A stretch of DNA of 64,000 bases, taken from NCBI GenBank assembly GCA_035379625.1, contig DAOSVM010000004.1, forward strand, positions 35,367 through 99,366, given 5' to 3'. The position numbers and the translations under genes are program-made. The stretch is from DAOSCP01 sp035379625 (lineage in GTDB: Bacteria > Bacteroidota > Ignavibacteria > Ignavibacteriales > DAOSCP01). The notes under the pieces were generated by a model. The model worked only from the letters and a program-made list of their open reading frames with translations. It had not been told where the DNA came from and did no database searches. Below are positions 27,095-36,716 of the stretch, in pieces. How positions within the stretch are numbered: position 1 is the first letter of the stretch; each line of letters opens with the position of its first letter.

Positions 27095-28470
27095 AAAAGG
27101 GACTGAATACATTGCTGTTGATATATTTAATTGTAATATTTGCAGCAATTATGACTTATATTTTACCTGCAGGAGAGTATCAGAGAGAAGAACAAAATGG
27201 GAAGACGGTTGTTGTTCCAAATTCTTTTAAAACACTTAAGCAAAATATACCACAAGGAGTTGATAAAGTTATTTTAGCACCGATAAAAGGTTTTGAAAAA
27301 GCTGCAGAGATAATTGTATTTATATTGATAATAGGTGGGGCTTTTTCAGTGATACAAAAAACAGGTGCTATAGATATAGGTTTAAAAAAGATTGCATTTG
27401 TTATGAGTAGAAAGCCAGGGTTGCAGAAATATTTTATTCCAGTAACAATGACATTTTTTTCATTAGGTGGTTCTTTATTTGGAATGTGTGAAGAGACGAT
27501 GCCATTTGTTTTAATTTTTATTCCATTAGCAATTGCTTTGGGATATGATTCATTAGTTGGTACAGCGATTCCATTTTTAGGTGCAGCAGCAGGTTTTGCA
27601 GGTGCTATATTAAATCCATTTACATTAGGTATAGCTTTAAAGATAACTGAATTGCCTTATGATATTGGATTAGGTTATAGAATTTTAATTTGGTTTATAA
27701 GTACAATTTCTATGATAACATTTGTGCAAATATATGCAAATAAAATCAAAAAAAATCCTGAGAAAAGTTTGGTTTATGATATTGATAAGAATAGGCATAT
27801 AGATTTTAGTTTGAAAGAAGATGTTGATTTCCAATTGAAACATAAAATTATATTATTATCTATAGCTATAGCTATGGTTATAATGGTTTGGGGAATATTG
27901 GCAAAAGGTTGGTTTATAATTGAAATTGCTGGACTTTTTATGGTGTTAGGTATACTGAGTGGAATTATAGCAAAAATGGATTCTAATTCTATAATTGAAA
28001 CATTTAAAGATGGGGCAAAAGATTTCATAGGTGTAGCTTTTATTATTGCTTGTGCGAAAGGTTTATTGGTAATAGCACAGGATGGTAAGATTATAGATAC
28101 GATGTTGTTTTATATGTCGAATGTAATAAGTTATTTGCATCCAATAGTAGCAGCACAGATGATGTTTATAACGCAAGGAGTAATAAACTTTTTTGTTCAT
28201 TCAGGTTCAGGGCAAGCGGCATTAACGATGCCGGTGATGGCACCGCTTGCAGATGTTTTGGGTATTCCAAGATTTGCTGCTGTTTTGGCGTTTCAATTTG
28301 GGGAGGGTTGGATAAATCCGATTTTACCAACAAGTGGTGTAACAATGGGAGTTTTAGGATTAGCTGGCATTCCTTATAATAAATGGTTTAAATGGATTTT
28401 AATTATTCAAATATACTTTTTCATCTTAGCACTAATCTTGTTAATTCCAGCAGTATTAATAAAATTTTAA
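27091..28470 (+). CDS. YfcC-family (ion transporter superfamily) membrane carrier
   Basis: This 459-residue protein has about twelve helices, starting with NTLLLIYLIVIFAAIMTYILPAGEYQREE, the YfcC/DcuC-like opening. It contains the paired re-entrant motifs of the superfamily: GMCEETMPFVLIFIPLAIALGYDSLVG and, in the second half, FFVHSGSGQAALTMPVMAPLADVLG. Related carriers are annotated as ArcD-type arginine/ornithine exchangers or as peptide/dicarboxylate carriers. Together with the S51 and M20 peptidases directly upstream, uptake of Asp/Arg-derived amino acids or dipeptides is a reasonable guess. The start overlaps the S51 stop. Confidence 0.85.
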   Translation: MKKGLNTLLLIYLIVIFAAIMTYILPAGEYQREEQNGKTVVVPNSFKTLKQNIPQGVDKVILAPIKGFEKAAEIIVFILIIGGAFSVIQKTGAIDIGLKKIAFVMSRKPGLQKYFIPVTMTFFSLGGSLFGMCEETMPFVLIFIPLAIALGYDSLVGTAIPFLGAAAGFAGAILNPFTLGIALKITELPYDIGLGYRILIWFISTISMITFVQIYANKIKKNPEKSLVYDIDKNRHIDFSLKEDVDFQLKHKIILLSIAIAMVIMVWGILAKGWFIIEIAGLFMVLGILSGIIAKMDSNSIIETFKDGAKDFIGVAFIIACAKGLLVIAQDGKIIDTMLFYMSNVISYLHPIVAAQMMFITQGVINFFVHSGSGQAALTMPVMAPLADVLGIPRFAAVLAFQFGEGWINPILPTSGVTMGVLGLAGIPYNKWFKWILIIQIYFFILALILLIPAVLIKF

Positions 28471-28485
28471 TAATTGGGAGGTATT

Positions 28486-29616
28486 ATGAAAAACAAATTA
28501 TTTACAATTGTTTTTATTCTTTTAGCTTATTATAATTCTTATTCACAAGTTTCTTTTGTAAATTCAAAAGGTGATTATGGAATAAGGTTATCAGATTATG
28601 CAAATATTAATCCCTATAAAGGATCAATTGTAAAAGCTAATAGGCAAATTTATCAAACGTCATTGTTGATTTCAACAGGCAAAGATTTCTCTATTAATAA
28701 TGTTAATGATTTAAACATGCTTGATTCAGCTGTAGCTGTTAGTAATCCACAAAAAAGTTTATATGAATTAACTGTAAGTAATTCAAATGAAAGTTTAATG
28801 CCTGGTTTAGTAGTAAAAACATCAATTTATGGTTGGCAAAATAGATATTCGATAATAAAATATACTTTATTTAATAATAGTACTAAAGCAATTATAGCAA
28901 AACTTGGTTTAGAAGTACAACCTAATTTAGATGCAGGTTATGGTAATGAAAATATTTCTTATTTGAATGATTCAAAAATTGTTATGATGAATAGGGCATT
29001 ACCAACTACAAAGACAAAATTAGGAATAAAGTTTCAAAAACCAGTTTATGCACTTCATTCATTTGATTGGTATCCAGAGTATGATACTTTGAAATATGCT
29101 GTAAGAGATTCATTATATTGGAGTTATGCGAATAATAAACAAATTAATTCATATACAAATGTTCCAAGTTCGGATGGGCAAGTTGTAATTATATATTTTG
29201 ATGATGCTACGATAAATCCAAGTTCTAATTATGATGTATTTTTTGCTTATGCACTTGCAACAACACAAGATTCAGTTGTTACGATGTTGAATGAAGCTGA
29301 AACAAAATTTAATGATTTTATCACACCTGTAGAGAAAATTGTAAATATTCCAGCTGATTATGAATTGTATCAGAATTATCCAAATCCATTTAATCCTTCA
29401 ACAAATATCAAATTTTCAATTCCAAAGAGTGATTTTGTTACATTAAATGTTTATAATTTATTGGGGCAGAAGGTTGCAACTTTAGTTGAAAATGAATTAA
29501 CAGCAGGAACATATAATGTAAAATTTGATGCTAATAATTTAAATAGTGGCATTTATTTTTATGAATTGAAAACAAATAGTTATAGTGTAAGTAGAAAGAT
29601 GTTACTTGTAAAATAA
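28486..29616 (+). CDS. T9SS-sorted secreted protein of unknown function
   Basis: This 376-residue protein has a signal peptide (MKNKLFTIVFILLAYYNSYSQ) and a C-terminal sorting domain (about 298-376): LYQNYPNPFNPSTNIKFSIP, LNVYNLLGQKVATLVENEL, NSGIYFYEL. The middle (about 25-285) is beta-rich and I recognise no family. The start is ATG 28486 with GGGAGG at 28476-28481; an in-frame TTG at 28474 overlaps that site and is rejected. It follows the carrier gene by 15 bases, so it is in the same operon; it may bind the substrate at the cell surface. A repeat end module sits between it and the regulator gene. Confidence 0.85.
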   Translation: MKNKLFTIVFILLAYYNSYSQVSFVNSKGDYGIRLSDYANINPYKGSIVKANRQIYQTSLLISTGKDFSINNVNDLNMLDSAVAVSNPQKSLYELTVSNSNESLMPGLVVKTSIYGWQNRYSIIKYTLFNNSTKAIIAKLGLEVQPNLDAGYGNENISYLNDSKIVMMNRALPTTKTKLGIKFQKPVYALHSFDWYPEYDTLKYAVRDSLYWSYANNKQINSYTNVPSSDGQVVIIYFDDATINPSSNYDVFFAYALATTQDSVVTMLNEAETKFNDFITPVEKIVNIPADYELYQNYPNPFNPSTNIKFSIPKSDFVTLNVYNLLGQKVATLVENELTAGTYNVKFDANNLNSGIYFYELKTNSYSVSRKMLLVK

Positions 29617-29754
29617 GGTTAAATTATTAGATGGCAAAAAGAATAAATGTATTGATTAGAATGTTTATAGTATAATATGATATTTATGAGTGGAATTAAA
29701 TATTAAGGGTAGTATTTGTGAATTGATTTGGAGTCATTATTTAAAAGAGTTTAT

Positions 29755-29823
29755 AGCGGGCCGAACGGCCCGCTGCCCCGTGCGGCGGTGGCCGCACGGG
29801 GCTAAGCTTACACCGTCTGAGTA
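29755..29823. repeat. Solitary repeat end module (GCGGGCCG subtype) upstream of the RpiR gene
   Basis: Hairpin AGCGGGCCG-AA-CGGCCCGCT (29755-29774), hairpin GCCCCGTGCGGC with a GGTG loop (29775-29802), then GCTTACACCGTCTGAG-TA (29806-29823). This has the same order as the right end of copy 1. The preceding bases (about 29710-29752, AGTATTTGTGAATTGATTTGG) also resemble copy 1 at 892-915, so it is probably a truncated element. It ends 21 bases before the next start codon. Confidence 0.75.
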
Positions 29824-29844
29824 ATAATAAAAATTTTTTTTTGG

Positions 29845-30639
29845 ATGTCTATGGATGTTTTAAAGGAAATAGCAAAATCACTTAAGGGATTACCTGATAA
29901 GCAAAAGCAAATTGCTCAATATTTTATAGATAATTTTGATAGGATTCCATTTTTATCTATAGATGAAATTGCACAAGAGGCTAAAACTAGTAAAGCAAGT
30001 ATAGTAAGATTTGCGCAAAATATTGGTGTTAAAGGTTTTTATGAATTGAAGGATGGTATTTCAAAGGAATTGCAAAAAAAGATAAATGATAATGAAATTG
30101 TTTTTATTGATGATGATGCTGGAAGTAAGAGAAAATTATATCAAGAAGTTGTTAATATAGAAATTAACAATATATATTCGACATTTAAGAATTTAAATGA
30201 AGGTGAATTTGAGGATGTAATAAAAGATATAATTACTGCAAAAAGAGTTATATGTGCTGGTTTGGGACTATCTCATTTTATGGCTAGTATTTTGCAGTAT
30301 GAGTTAAGTTTATTGCAAATTGATGCAAGGAATTTGAATAATAATTTGCCAAGTTTTATAGAACAAATAAAAATGTATGATGAAAATGATGTAGTTATTG
30401 CATTTTCGTTTCCACCTTATTCAAATCCTACGATTGAATTAGCAAAATATTGTAGAATGAATAATATTAAATTGATAGGGGTTACTAATAAGCTAAGTTC
30501 CCCTATCATAACGTATGCATATAAAAGTTTAATAGTAAAAACTGAAAATGTTATAAATACTAATTCATCGGCTGCGGTTTTTGTATTGATAAATGCTGTA
30601 ACAACATCTATCGCAAAACGATTGAAATTGAAAAAATAG
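29845..30639 (+). CDS. RpiR/MurR-family transcriptional regulator
   Basis: This 264-residue regulator has an N-terminal helix-turn-helix (residues about 1-80; FLSIDEIAQEAKTSKASIVRFAQNIGVKGFYELK) and a C-terminal SIS phosphosugar-binding-type domain (about 125-250; RVICAGLGLSHFMASILQYELS). The family usually senses a phosphorylated sugar or related metabolite and controls the adjacent transport genes. It lies 7 bases before the TonB receptor gene, so it probably controls this locus. The fit of a SIS ligand with a peptide-degrading neighbourhood is unclear. Starts at 29845 and 29851 are both possible. Confidence 0.9.
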   Translation: MSMDVLKEIAKSLKGLPDKQKQIAQYFIDNFDRIPFLSIDEIAQEAKTSKASIVRFAQNIGVKGFYELKDGISKELQKKINDNEIVFIDDDAGSKRKLYQEVVNIEINNIYSTFKNLNEGEFEDVIKDIITAKRVICAGLGLSHFMASILQYELSLLQIDARNLNNNLPSFIEQIKMYDENDVVIAFSFPPYSNPTIELAKYCRMNNIKLIGVTNKLSSPIITYAYKSLIVKTENVINTNSSAAVFVLINAVTTSIAKRLKLKK

Positions 30640-30646
30640 GTGTGAT

Positions 30647-33175
30647 ATGAGAAAAATAATATTAATATCGGTAATACTAATAGGAAATATTTTTGGTGGT
30701 GTAACGGGAAAAATAGTTGGAAAAGTTGTTGATGGTGTTACAAAAGAACCTTTGCCTTATGTAAGAATAACTGTGATGCAAAATTTTAGTGATTTAAGTT
30801 TAGAAGAAATGATGAATATAGATGTAAGTAAAGCAAAGACATATACAGCGATAACTGATAAGGATGGGAAATTTGTAATATTAAATATATCACCTGGTAA
30901 ATATAATGTAAAAGCAAATTTAATTGGATATAAAACAGCAGTTTATGATGAAATTCAAATATATGTTGATTTAACTACCAGAGTTGATTTTGAAATGATG
31001 CCAACGTCAATTCAAACATCGGAGGTTTTAGTAGTAGCAAAACGTCCAGCTATACAAAAAGATATGACAAGTTCAATATCGAGGGTTTCATCAGAAGAGA
31101 TAAGTAGTTTGCCAGTTACAAGTTTTACGGATATACTTTCCATTCAAGCAGGTGTAAGTGGTAGTGGTGGTAATATTCATATAAGAGGTGGAAGGAGTGG
31201 AGAGGTTGCTTTTATGATAGATGGAATGTATGTACAAGATCCGTTAACTGGGTCATTATCGGCTGATGTAAGTAAGGATGCTATACAAGAATTAACTTTA
31301 TTGAGTGGTACTTTTAATGCAGAGTATGGTAATGCAATGAGTGGTGTTGTTAATATTGTGACTAAAGATGGACCTGAAATTTTTACGGGTAAAGTTGATT
31401 ATAAGACTAGTGAATTTGGTATAAAAAAATATGCAGATTATCATCAAAGGAGGTTGAGTGTTTCGTTTGGTGGGCCATTGATACCAAATTTTCTTAAATT
31501 ATTTTCTACAATTGAAAATGAAGATAGAGGAAGTTATTTACCATTTGGCTTTTCGCACAACCAAACAGCTTTTGCGAAGTTTAGTTTTGCGCCACTAAGT
31601 ACATCATTTGGGAATTTGAAATTTTCAACATCGCAAAGAGTGAATTGGTTTAAAAGACAAAGCTATGATCATCAATGGAAATATATTCCTGAAATGTATT
31701 CAATATCAAGAGGTTGGAGCTATCAACCGATGTTGAATTTGACACATACTATAACAAATAATATATTTTATGATTTAAGAATATCTTATTTTACACAGGG
31801 GTATTTTAATGGAGTTGATAAGGATACATCTGAAATTATAGCAAGAAATCAAAGGATTTATGATGAAACTAAGGGTAATGGGACAGAGTTTTGGAAATAT
31901 GCTCATCCTTTAACAAGAACAGATGATAGGACTTCCACACTGGATATTAAATACGATTTAGTTTGGCAAATTGACGAGTATAACGAAGTTAAGACGGGTT
32001 TGCAGACGAAAAAGCATTGGTTAAAGAGATTTTCTATAGATGGTATAAAAGATCCAATAAATCAACAATATGTTGATGATTACAGAGCAGATGAACCAAT
32101 AGAATTTGCAGCATATTTACAGGATAAAATAGAATTAGGTTATTTAATTTTAAATTTGGGCTTACGATATGATTATTTGAATACTAATGTTGTTGTAAGA
32201 AGAAATCCTTTAGATCCTACATCAACATTTAAAGTAAAACCTAGAACGCAGTTAAGTCCCAGAATTGGTATAGCACATCCAATTTCAGAAAATACAAAAT
32301 TACATTTTTCTTATGGGCATTTTTTCCAGAATCCTGATTACCAATATATATATGAAAATAAAGAATATAAAGTAAGTGTTAGGGAGCCGTCGTTTGGTTC
32401 ACCAGATTTAGATGCACAAAGAACAATAGCATATGAAGTTGGGATAGATCATCAATTTAATAATGGAAGTTTGATAAGTTTTGCTGCATATTACAAAGAT
32501 ATAACTGGTTTGATAGGTACAATGTATTATCCTGCTTATATGCGTCCTGGACAGTATGTACCGTATTTTCTTTATGTAAATGGTGATTACGCAAATGTTA
32601 AAGGATTTGAAATTTCGTATGATATTAAATTTAATAAGTATTTTAGCACGGATATAAATTATACCTATTCAGTTGCAAAGGGGAATGCGTCTTCAGTTGA
32701 GTTTACAACTGTAAAACCTACAAATTTGTATTATTTGAGTTTTGATCAAACTCATATATTCAATGTTTCTACTTTGTTTTTAATTCCAAAAAATTCAGGA
32801 CCAACGGTATTTGGGAGCAAAATATTTAGCGATATGGGCTTTAATTTCATAATGAAATTAGCAAGTGGTTATCCATATACACCAGGTGGTAGAGATGCAG
32901 GTTTTCAAATACCAAATTCTTTAAGAATGCCAATGAGATTCAATTTGGATATTATAGTTGATAAAATGATAGAATTGCCATATAGAACAAAATTGAAATT
33001 ATATGTTGAATTATTAAATGCTACAAATTACAAAAATGTATTATATGTTTATCCTGATACAGGAGAGCCGGATGTTACTTTTATGTATCCTTTTGCATCA
33101 GTGGATTACATAAAAGATCCATCTAATTATGGAGAGCCTAGATATATCCGAATAGGAGCAAGTTTACAATTTTAA
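30647..33175 (+). CDS. TonB-dependent outer-membrane receptor
   Basis: This 842-residue protein has a signal peptide, an N-terminal carboxypeptidase-regulatory-like beta-sandwich (about 20-115; GKVVDGVTKEPLPYVRITV), a plug domain (about 130-245; VSSEEISSLPVTSFTDILSIQAG, IRGGRSGEVAFMIDG) and a 22-strand-type barrel ending in RYIRIGASLQF with the terminal Phe. It imports a ligand across the outer membrane using TonB energy. It lacks the SusC length (about 1000 residues), and no SusD-like lipoprotein follows; instead a large T9SS protein and a PorV-like barrel come next. Confidence 0.93.
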   Translation: MRKIILISVILIGNIFGGVTGKIVGKVVDGVTKEPLPYVRITVMQNFSDLSLEEMMNIDVSKAKTYTAITDKDGKFVILNISPGKYNVKANLIGYKTAVYDEIQIYVDLTTRVDFEMMPTSIQTSEVLVVAKRPAIQKDMTSSISRVSSEEISSLPVTSFTDILSIQAGVSGSGGNIHIRGGRSGEVAFMIDGMYVQDPLTGSLSADVSKDAIQELTLLSGTFNAEYGNAMSGVVNIVTKDGPEIFTGKVDYKTSEFGIKKYADYHQRRLSVSFGGPLIPNFLKLFSTIENEDRGSYLPFGFSHNQTAFAKFSFAPLSTSFGNLKFSTSQRVNWFKRQSYDHQWKYIPEMYSISRGWSYQPMLNLTHTITNNIFYDLRISYFTQGYFNGVDKDTSEIIARNQRIYDETKGNGTEFWKYAHPLTRTDDRTSTLDIKYDLVWQIDEYNEVKTGLQTKKHWLKRFSIDGIKDPINQQYVDDYRADEPIEFAAYLQDKIELGYLILNLGLRYDYLNTNVVVRRNPLDPTSTFKVKPRTQLSPRIGIAHPISENTKLHFSYGHFFQNPDYQYIYENKEYKVSVREPSFGSPDLDAQRTIAYEVGIDHQFNNGSLISFAAYYKDITGLIGTMYYPAYMRPGQYVPYFLYVNGDYANVKGFEISYDIKFNKYFSTDINYTYSVAKGNASSVEFTTVKPTNLYYLSFDQTHIFNVSTLFLIPKNSGPTVFGSKIFSDMGFNFIMKLASGYPYTPGGRDAGFQIPNSLRMPMRFNLDIIVDKMIELPYRTKLKLYVELLNATNYKNVLYVYPDTGEPDVTFMYPFASVDYIKDPSNYGEPRYIRIGASLQF

Positions 33176-33187
33176 TTAGGTAGAATT

Positions 33188-35644
33188 ATGAAAAAAATAG
33201 TATTAACTTTATTATTGTCTATAATCGTATTTGCTCAAGTTGATAACAGAGATTATAACCAAAGAAGTTCTGAATTGAAAAAGAGTTCTGGTATCAACGA
33301 TAGAGCAGCAGGAATACACAATGCTAGTAACATAGGTTTGTTTTTTGAAAATCGCGGCAAATTTTATCCAAGAAGATTAACACAGGGGCCATCAGGTGAA
33401 TTTCCTATCAATACTGGTCAACATTATATTTATTATTTGAATCCTTTTATGGGTATAAAAGATAATGTTGTACAAGGAAAATTTAGGAGAAATGAAGAAT
33501 TTGAGGCTGTAGGTGGATATCATAATCCTGCAAATGCAAAAGTTGCAATGAGTGATGATCCTACCAGTTGGCCAGAAACTGGTTGGCCAGTTAAGGATAA
33601 ATTTGGTAATCCAATAATTTTATCTTTTCAAGATAGTTATTGTGCTTATTCAGATGAATTAAATTCAGTAAGTAAATTAGGAATTTATGTTTATCAAACT
33701 GGGTATGCTTATGGAATTGATAAATTCAAAAATATTCTTTTCTTTAAATTCGATATTGTCAATAAAGGGAATAAGGATTTAAATGATTTTTATTTTGGTA
33801 TGCACTCGGATATAGATGTAGGCAATCTTACGGGAGGAACACCAGAATATGACGATGATAAGATAGGTTACGAAAAAGATAAGAATTTTTTGTATTATTA
33901 TGATACAGATGGTCGCCCGGGCTCTGAATGGCCTAATCCTCCGGGATATTTTGGAATAACTTTCTTAAAAACACCTAAAAGTAAAGAAAATAGATCAGGG
34001 ATAACAGATTTTCATTGGTATGTTACAGATAGTTGGCAGGACGTGGATTCAATAGAATATGGTATTTTATCAAGTGCCAAATCATTATATTTATCATCAG
34101 AGGGTGCAAAAATATTTCATCCAGGAGTAAACTTACCGGAGTTAAGATATGATGATCCAAACACTGTTGGACCAAATGGGAACGATGTTGCAGCTATGGT
34201 AAGTTGGGGGCCATATGATCTTAAAAAAGATTCTAGTATTACAATTATTATAGCACTTGTGGCCGGTAAAGACTATAATGAATTAATTCAATATTGGAAT
34301 TCAGCTAATGAAGTTGTTAATAAATATAATTTTGAACTAAGTAAGCCACCTATAACACCAAATTTGAGGGGAGAAGCTGGCGATAGAAAAGTTAAATTAT
34401 GGTGGGATCAAGTTGCTGATAATTCTGTTGATAATTTTTCTAAACAAAGAGATTTTGAAGGTTATCGGTTATACAGAAGTAATGATAAAGGGGCTACTTG
34501 GTCTTTAATTTATAGTTGCGATAAAGAAAATTATATTGGAAAAGATGTTGGGATTCAATACGCTTATGTTGATTCCACTGTTATGAATGGGTTTGAATAT
34601 TGGTACACCTTAACAGCATATGATAGAGGGGATAGTGCAGTTGTATCTTTAGAATCACCAAAGGGGAATACATTAAATTCACCAAATACTGTATCGTTAG
34701 TTCCACGTGCTGATGCGATAGGGCGAATTGCAACAAAAGCAATAAACATTTCAAAATATGCTGGAAAATCTAATGTTAATCTAACAGTTTATCCGAAGGA
34801 TGATATCTCACTTGATGGAAATGAATATAAAATAAAATTTGTATATAAATTTGAAAATGAAATTGGTAATTTGAAGTCATATGCTGATTATATAAAAGTT
34901 TTAGATACAAATAAAACAGGTCCTGGAAAATTTGCTTTTTATTATACGAAAAATGCTCCTTATGAAGTAGACCTTATTAATATGTTTACCGATGAAAAAA
35001 TAAAAGAAGGACAGAGTTATTTCTTTTCTTTAAAAACAAAATTGATACCAGGTCTTGAAGTGTTTATAAAAGATTTAAATAATTCGTCTACTCCTACAGA
35101 TTCATTACCTAAATTTAATGATATGTTTTCTGTTAATTTTAGTGTAATGTGCTTAAAAGGGAGTGATACCGTTTTAAAACCCACACTTTTTAACTATGAC
35201 CGTTTATACGCAACTTCTGATGGAATTGTGTTTAAATTTTCGCAACCAACTGGTAGCCAAATTCCTATTAGAGTAAATGATGTTTATAAATTCAAAGTAA
35301 TAAAAGCTGAAATAGTGAAAGATGAATTAAAAAGAAATTTGAATAAAATAAAAGTAGTACCAAATCCGTATATAGTTTCATCTTTATATGAGCCGGATTT
35401 CGGTGAGCTCTCACTTGAGCCGCTACGAAGATTGCAGTTCATAAATTTACCTGCTGAATGTGTGATAAGAATTTTTACACCCGCAGGAGATTTAGTTAAA
35501 ACAATCTATCATAACAACAATTCTGGTATGGAAAATTGGGATTTGAGAAGTGATGGTGGTCGTGAAATTGTATCAGGTGTATATATTTATACAGTTGAGG
35601 CGTTAGGTGAAAAATTTATCGGTAGATTTGCAGTTATTAAGTAA
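33188..35644 (+). CDS. Large T9SS-sorted protein paired with the TonB receptor
   Basis: This 818-residue protein has a signal peptide (MKKIVLTLLLSIIVFAQ), a beta-rich N-terminal part (about 20-385) and a fibronectin-III-like region (about 388-500; KVKLWWDQVADNS, FEGYRLYRSNDKGATW, NGFEYWYTLTAYD). It ends in a FlgD-like sorting domain (about 715-818; KIKVVPNPYIVSS, VIRIFTPAGDLVKTI, VSGVYIYTVEALG). It starts 12 bases after the TonB receptor and ends 6 bases before the PorV-like gene. The fixed order suggests a surface protein that hands ligand to the receptor, with the PorV-like protein helping its secretion; this is inferred. Confidence 0.85.
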   Translation: MKKIVLTLLLSIIVFAQVDNRDYNQRSSELKKSSGINDRAAGIHNASNIGLFFENRGKFYPRRLTQGPSGEFPINTGQHYIYYLNPFMGIKDNVVQGKFRRNEEFEAVGGYHNPANAKVAMSDDPTSWPETGWPVKDKFGNPIILSFQDSYCAYSDELNSVSKLGIYVYQTGYAYGIDKFKNILFFKFDIVNKGNKDLNDFYFGMHSDIDVGNLTGGTPEYDDDKIGYEKDKNFLYYYDTDGRPGSEWPNPPGYFGITFLKTPKSKENRSGITDFHWYVTDSWQDVDSIEYGILSSAKSLYLSSEGAKIFHPGVNLPELRYDDPNTVGPNGNDVAAMVSWGPYDLKKDSSITIIIALVAGKDYNELIQYWNSANEVVNKYNFELSKPPITPNLRGEAGDRKVKLWWDQVADNSVDNFSKQRDFEGYRLYRSNDKGATWSLIYSCDKENYIGKDVGIQYAYVDSTVMNGFEYWYTLTAYDRGDSAVVSLESPKGNTLNSPNTVSLVPRADAIGRIATKAINISKYAGKSNVNLTVYPKDDISLDGNEYKIKFVYKFENEIGNLKSYADYIKVLDTNKTGPGKFAFYYTKNAPYEVDLINMFTDEKIKEGQSYFFSLKTKLIPGLEVFIKDLNNSSTPTDSLPKFNDMFSVNFSVMCLKGSDTVLKPTLFNYDRLYATSDGIVFKFSQPTGSQIPIRVNDVYKFKVIKAEIVKDELKRNLNKIKVVPNPYIVSSLYEPDFGELSLEPLRRLQFINLPAECVIRIFTPAGDLVKTIYHNNNSGMENWDLRSDGGREIVSGVYIYTVEALGEKFIGRFAVIK

Positions 35645-35650
35645 GGAATA

Positions 35651-36640
35651 ATGAATATGAGAAAGATAATCATTTTTTTAAGTTTATATTTTATCCTATT
35701 TGCAACTAGTCCTAATTTAGGGACTTCAGGAGGCCAATTTCTGAAAATTACAGCAGATGCAAAGACAGCAGCATTAGGTAATGCAACAGTTGCAAATATA
35801 AATGGAGCAAACTCTGTTTTTAACAACCCTGCAGGGATTGCCGCAATTTCTCAATTTGATGTTTCACTTTCCTACAACCGAATGTTTGGAATGTTCGGAT
35901 ATACTGCTGTATCTGCAGCAAATAATTTTAGTTTTGGTAATTTTGCTATTCAGTTTATAAATTTCAGTACTGATGAGATGGAAATTACTACCGAAAAAAA
36001 TCCTAATGGTACAGGCAGAAAATTTGATGCACAAGATTATGCTATAGGCCTAACTTATGGCCGCTTTTTAACTGATAATTTTTCGGTTGGTATTACTATC
36101 AAATATATATACCAACGCATTTGGAATGAAACAGCTAATGCTCTCGCTTTTGATGTTGGAACTAAATATACATTGGATTTCCAGAATTTAACTATTGGTA
36201 TGACTATGAGTAATTTTTCATCTGATATAAAATTTGATGGTGAAGATTTAAACATTATTTACGATAAAGATAAACTTATTCCGACTAATAGACCTAGTCC
36301 AGGAAGATTATTGACAACAGATTATCCTTTGCCCTTATCTTTTCAAATAGGTGTAAGTTTAGATTTGCTAAAAAATGAAAATTTCCATTGGATAGCAGAA
36401 ATAGATGCTGTACATCCAAATGATAATGTTGAAAGATTACATTTTGGCACAGAATTACAAATATTTGAATATGTATTTTTGCGTGGCGGATATAAAATCA
36501 AACACGATACCGAAAATTATTCGTTTGGTTTTGGTTGCGTTTTACCAATAGAAGATTATAGCTTAATTTTTGACTATGCTTTTGTCAATAAAAAGTACTT
36601 AGATCCAATCAATAAAATTACTTTTGGTATAAAATTCTAA
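35651..36640 (+). CDS. PorV/PorQ-family outer-membrane barrel protein
   Basis: This 329-residue protein has a signal peptide and the PorV/PorQ hallmark after it: SGGQFLKITADAKTAALGNATVA, NGANSVFNNPAGIA and SYNRMFG. The remainder is a barrel of about fourteen strands ending FGIKF. PorV carries T9SS cargo to the attachment machinery at the outer membrane. Being next to a T9SS substrate gene, it may be a dedicated shuttle. ATG 35657 has the better spacing to AAGGA (35643-35647) than ATG 35651. A strong terminator follows. Confidence 0.87.
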   Translation: MNMRKIIIFLSLYFILFATSPNLGTSGGQFLKITADAKTAALGNATVANINGANSVFNNPAGIAAISQFDVSLSYNRMFGMFGYTAVSAANNFSFGNFAIQFINFSTDEMEITTEKNPNGTGRKFDAQDYAIGLTYGRFLTDNFSVGITIKYIYQRIWNETANALAFDVGTKYTLDFQNLTIGMTMSNFSSDIKFDGEDLNIIYDKDKLIPTNRPSPGRLLTTDYPLPLSFQIGVSLDLLKNENFHWIAEIDAVHPNDNVERLHFGTELQIFEYVFLRGGYKIKHDTENYSFGFGCVLPIEDYSLIFDYAFVNKKYLDPINKITFGIKF

Positions 36641-36654
36641 TTTATCAGAATTAG

Positions 36655-36689
36655 GGCCATTATTTTGCGTAAAGAATAATGGCCTTTTT
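36655..36689 (+). terminator. Intrinsic terminator after the PorV-like gene
   Basis: Stem GGCCATTATT (36655-36664) pairs with AATAATGGCC (36675-36684), followed by TTTTT. It closes the regulator-receptor-T9SS-PorV transcript before the second S51 gene. Confidence 0.88.
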
Positions 36690-36716
36690 CTATTTAAAAC
36701 AAATTGAGTTGATAAT

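Noticed and set aside
28474..28485. Upstream TTG start for the T9SS protein gene
   Set aside because: The TTG overlaps the GGGAGG ribosome binding site of the ATG at 28486; the same argument removes the upstream starts at 23278, 38889, 51200 and 56022.
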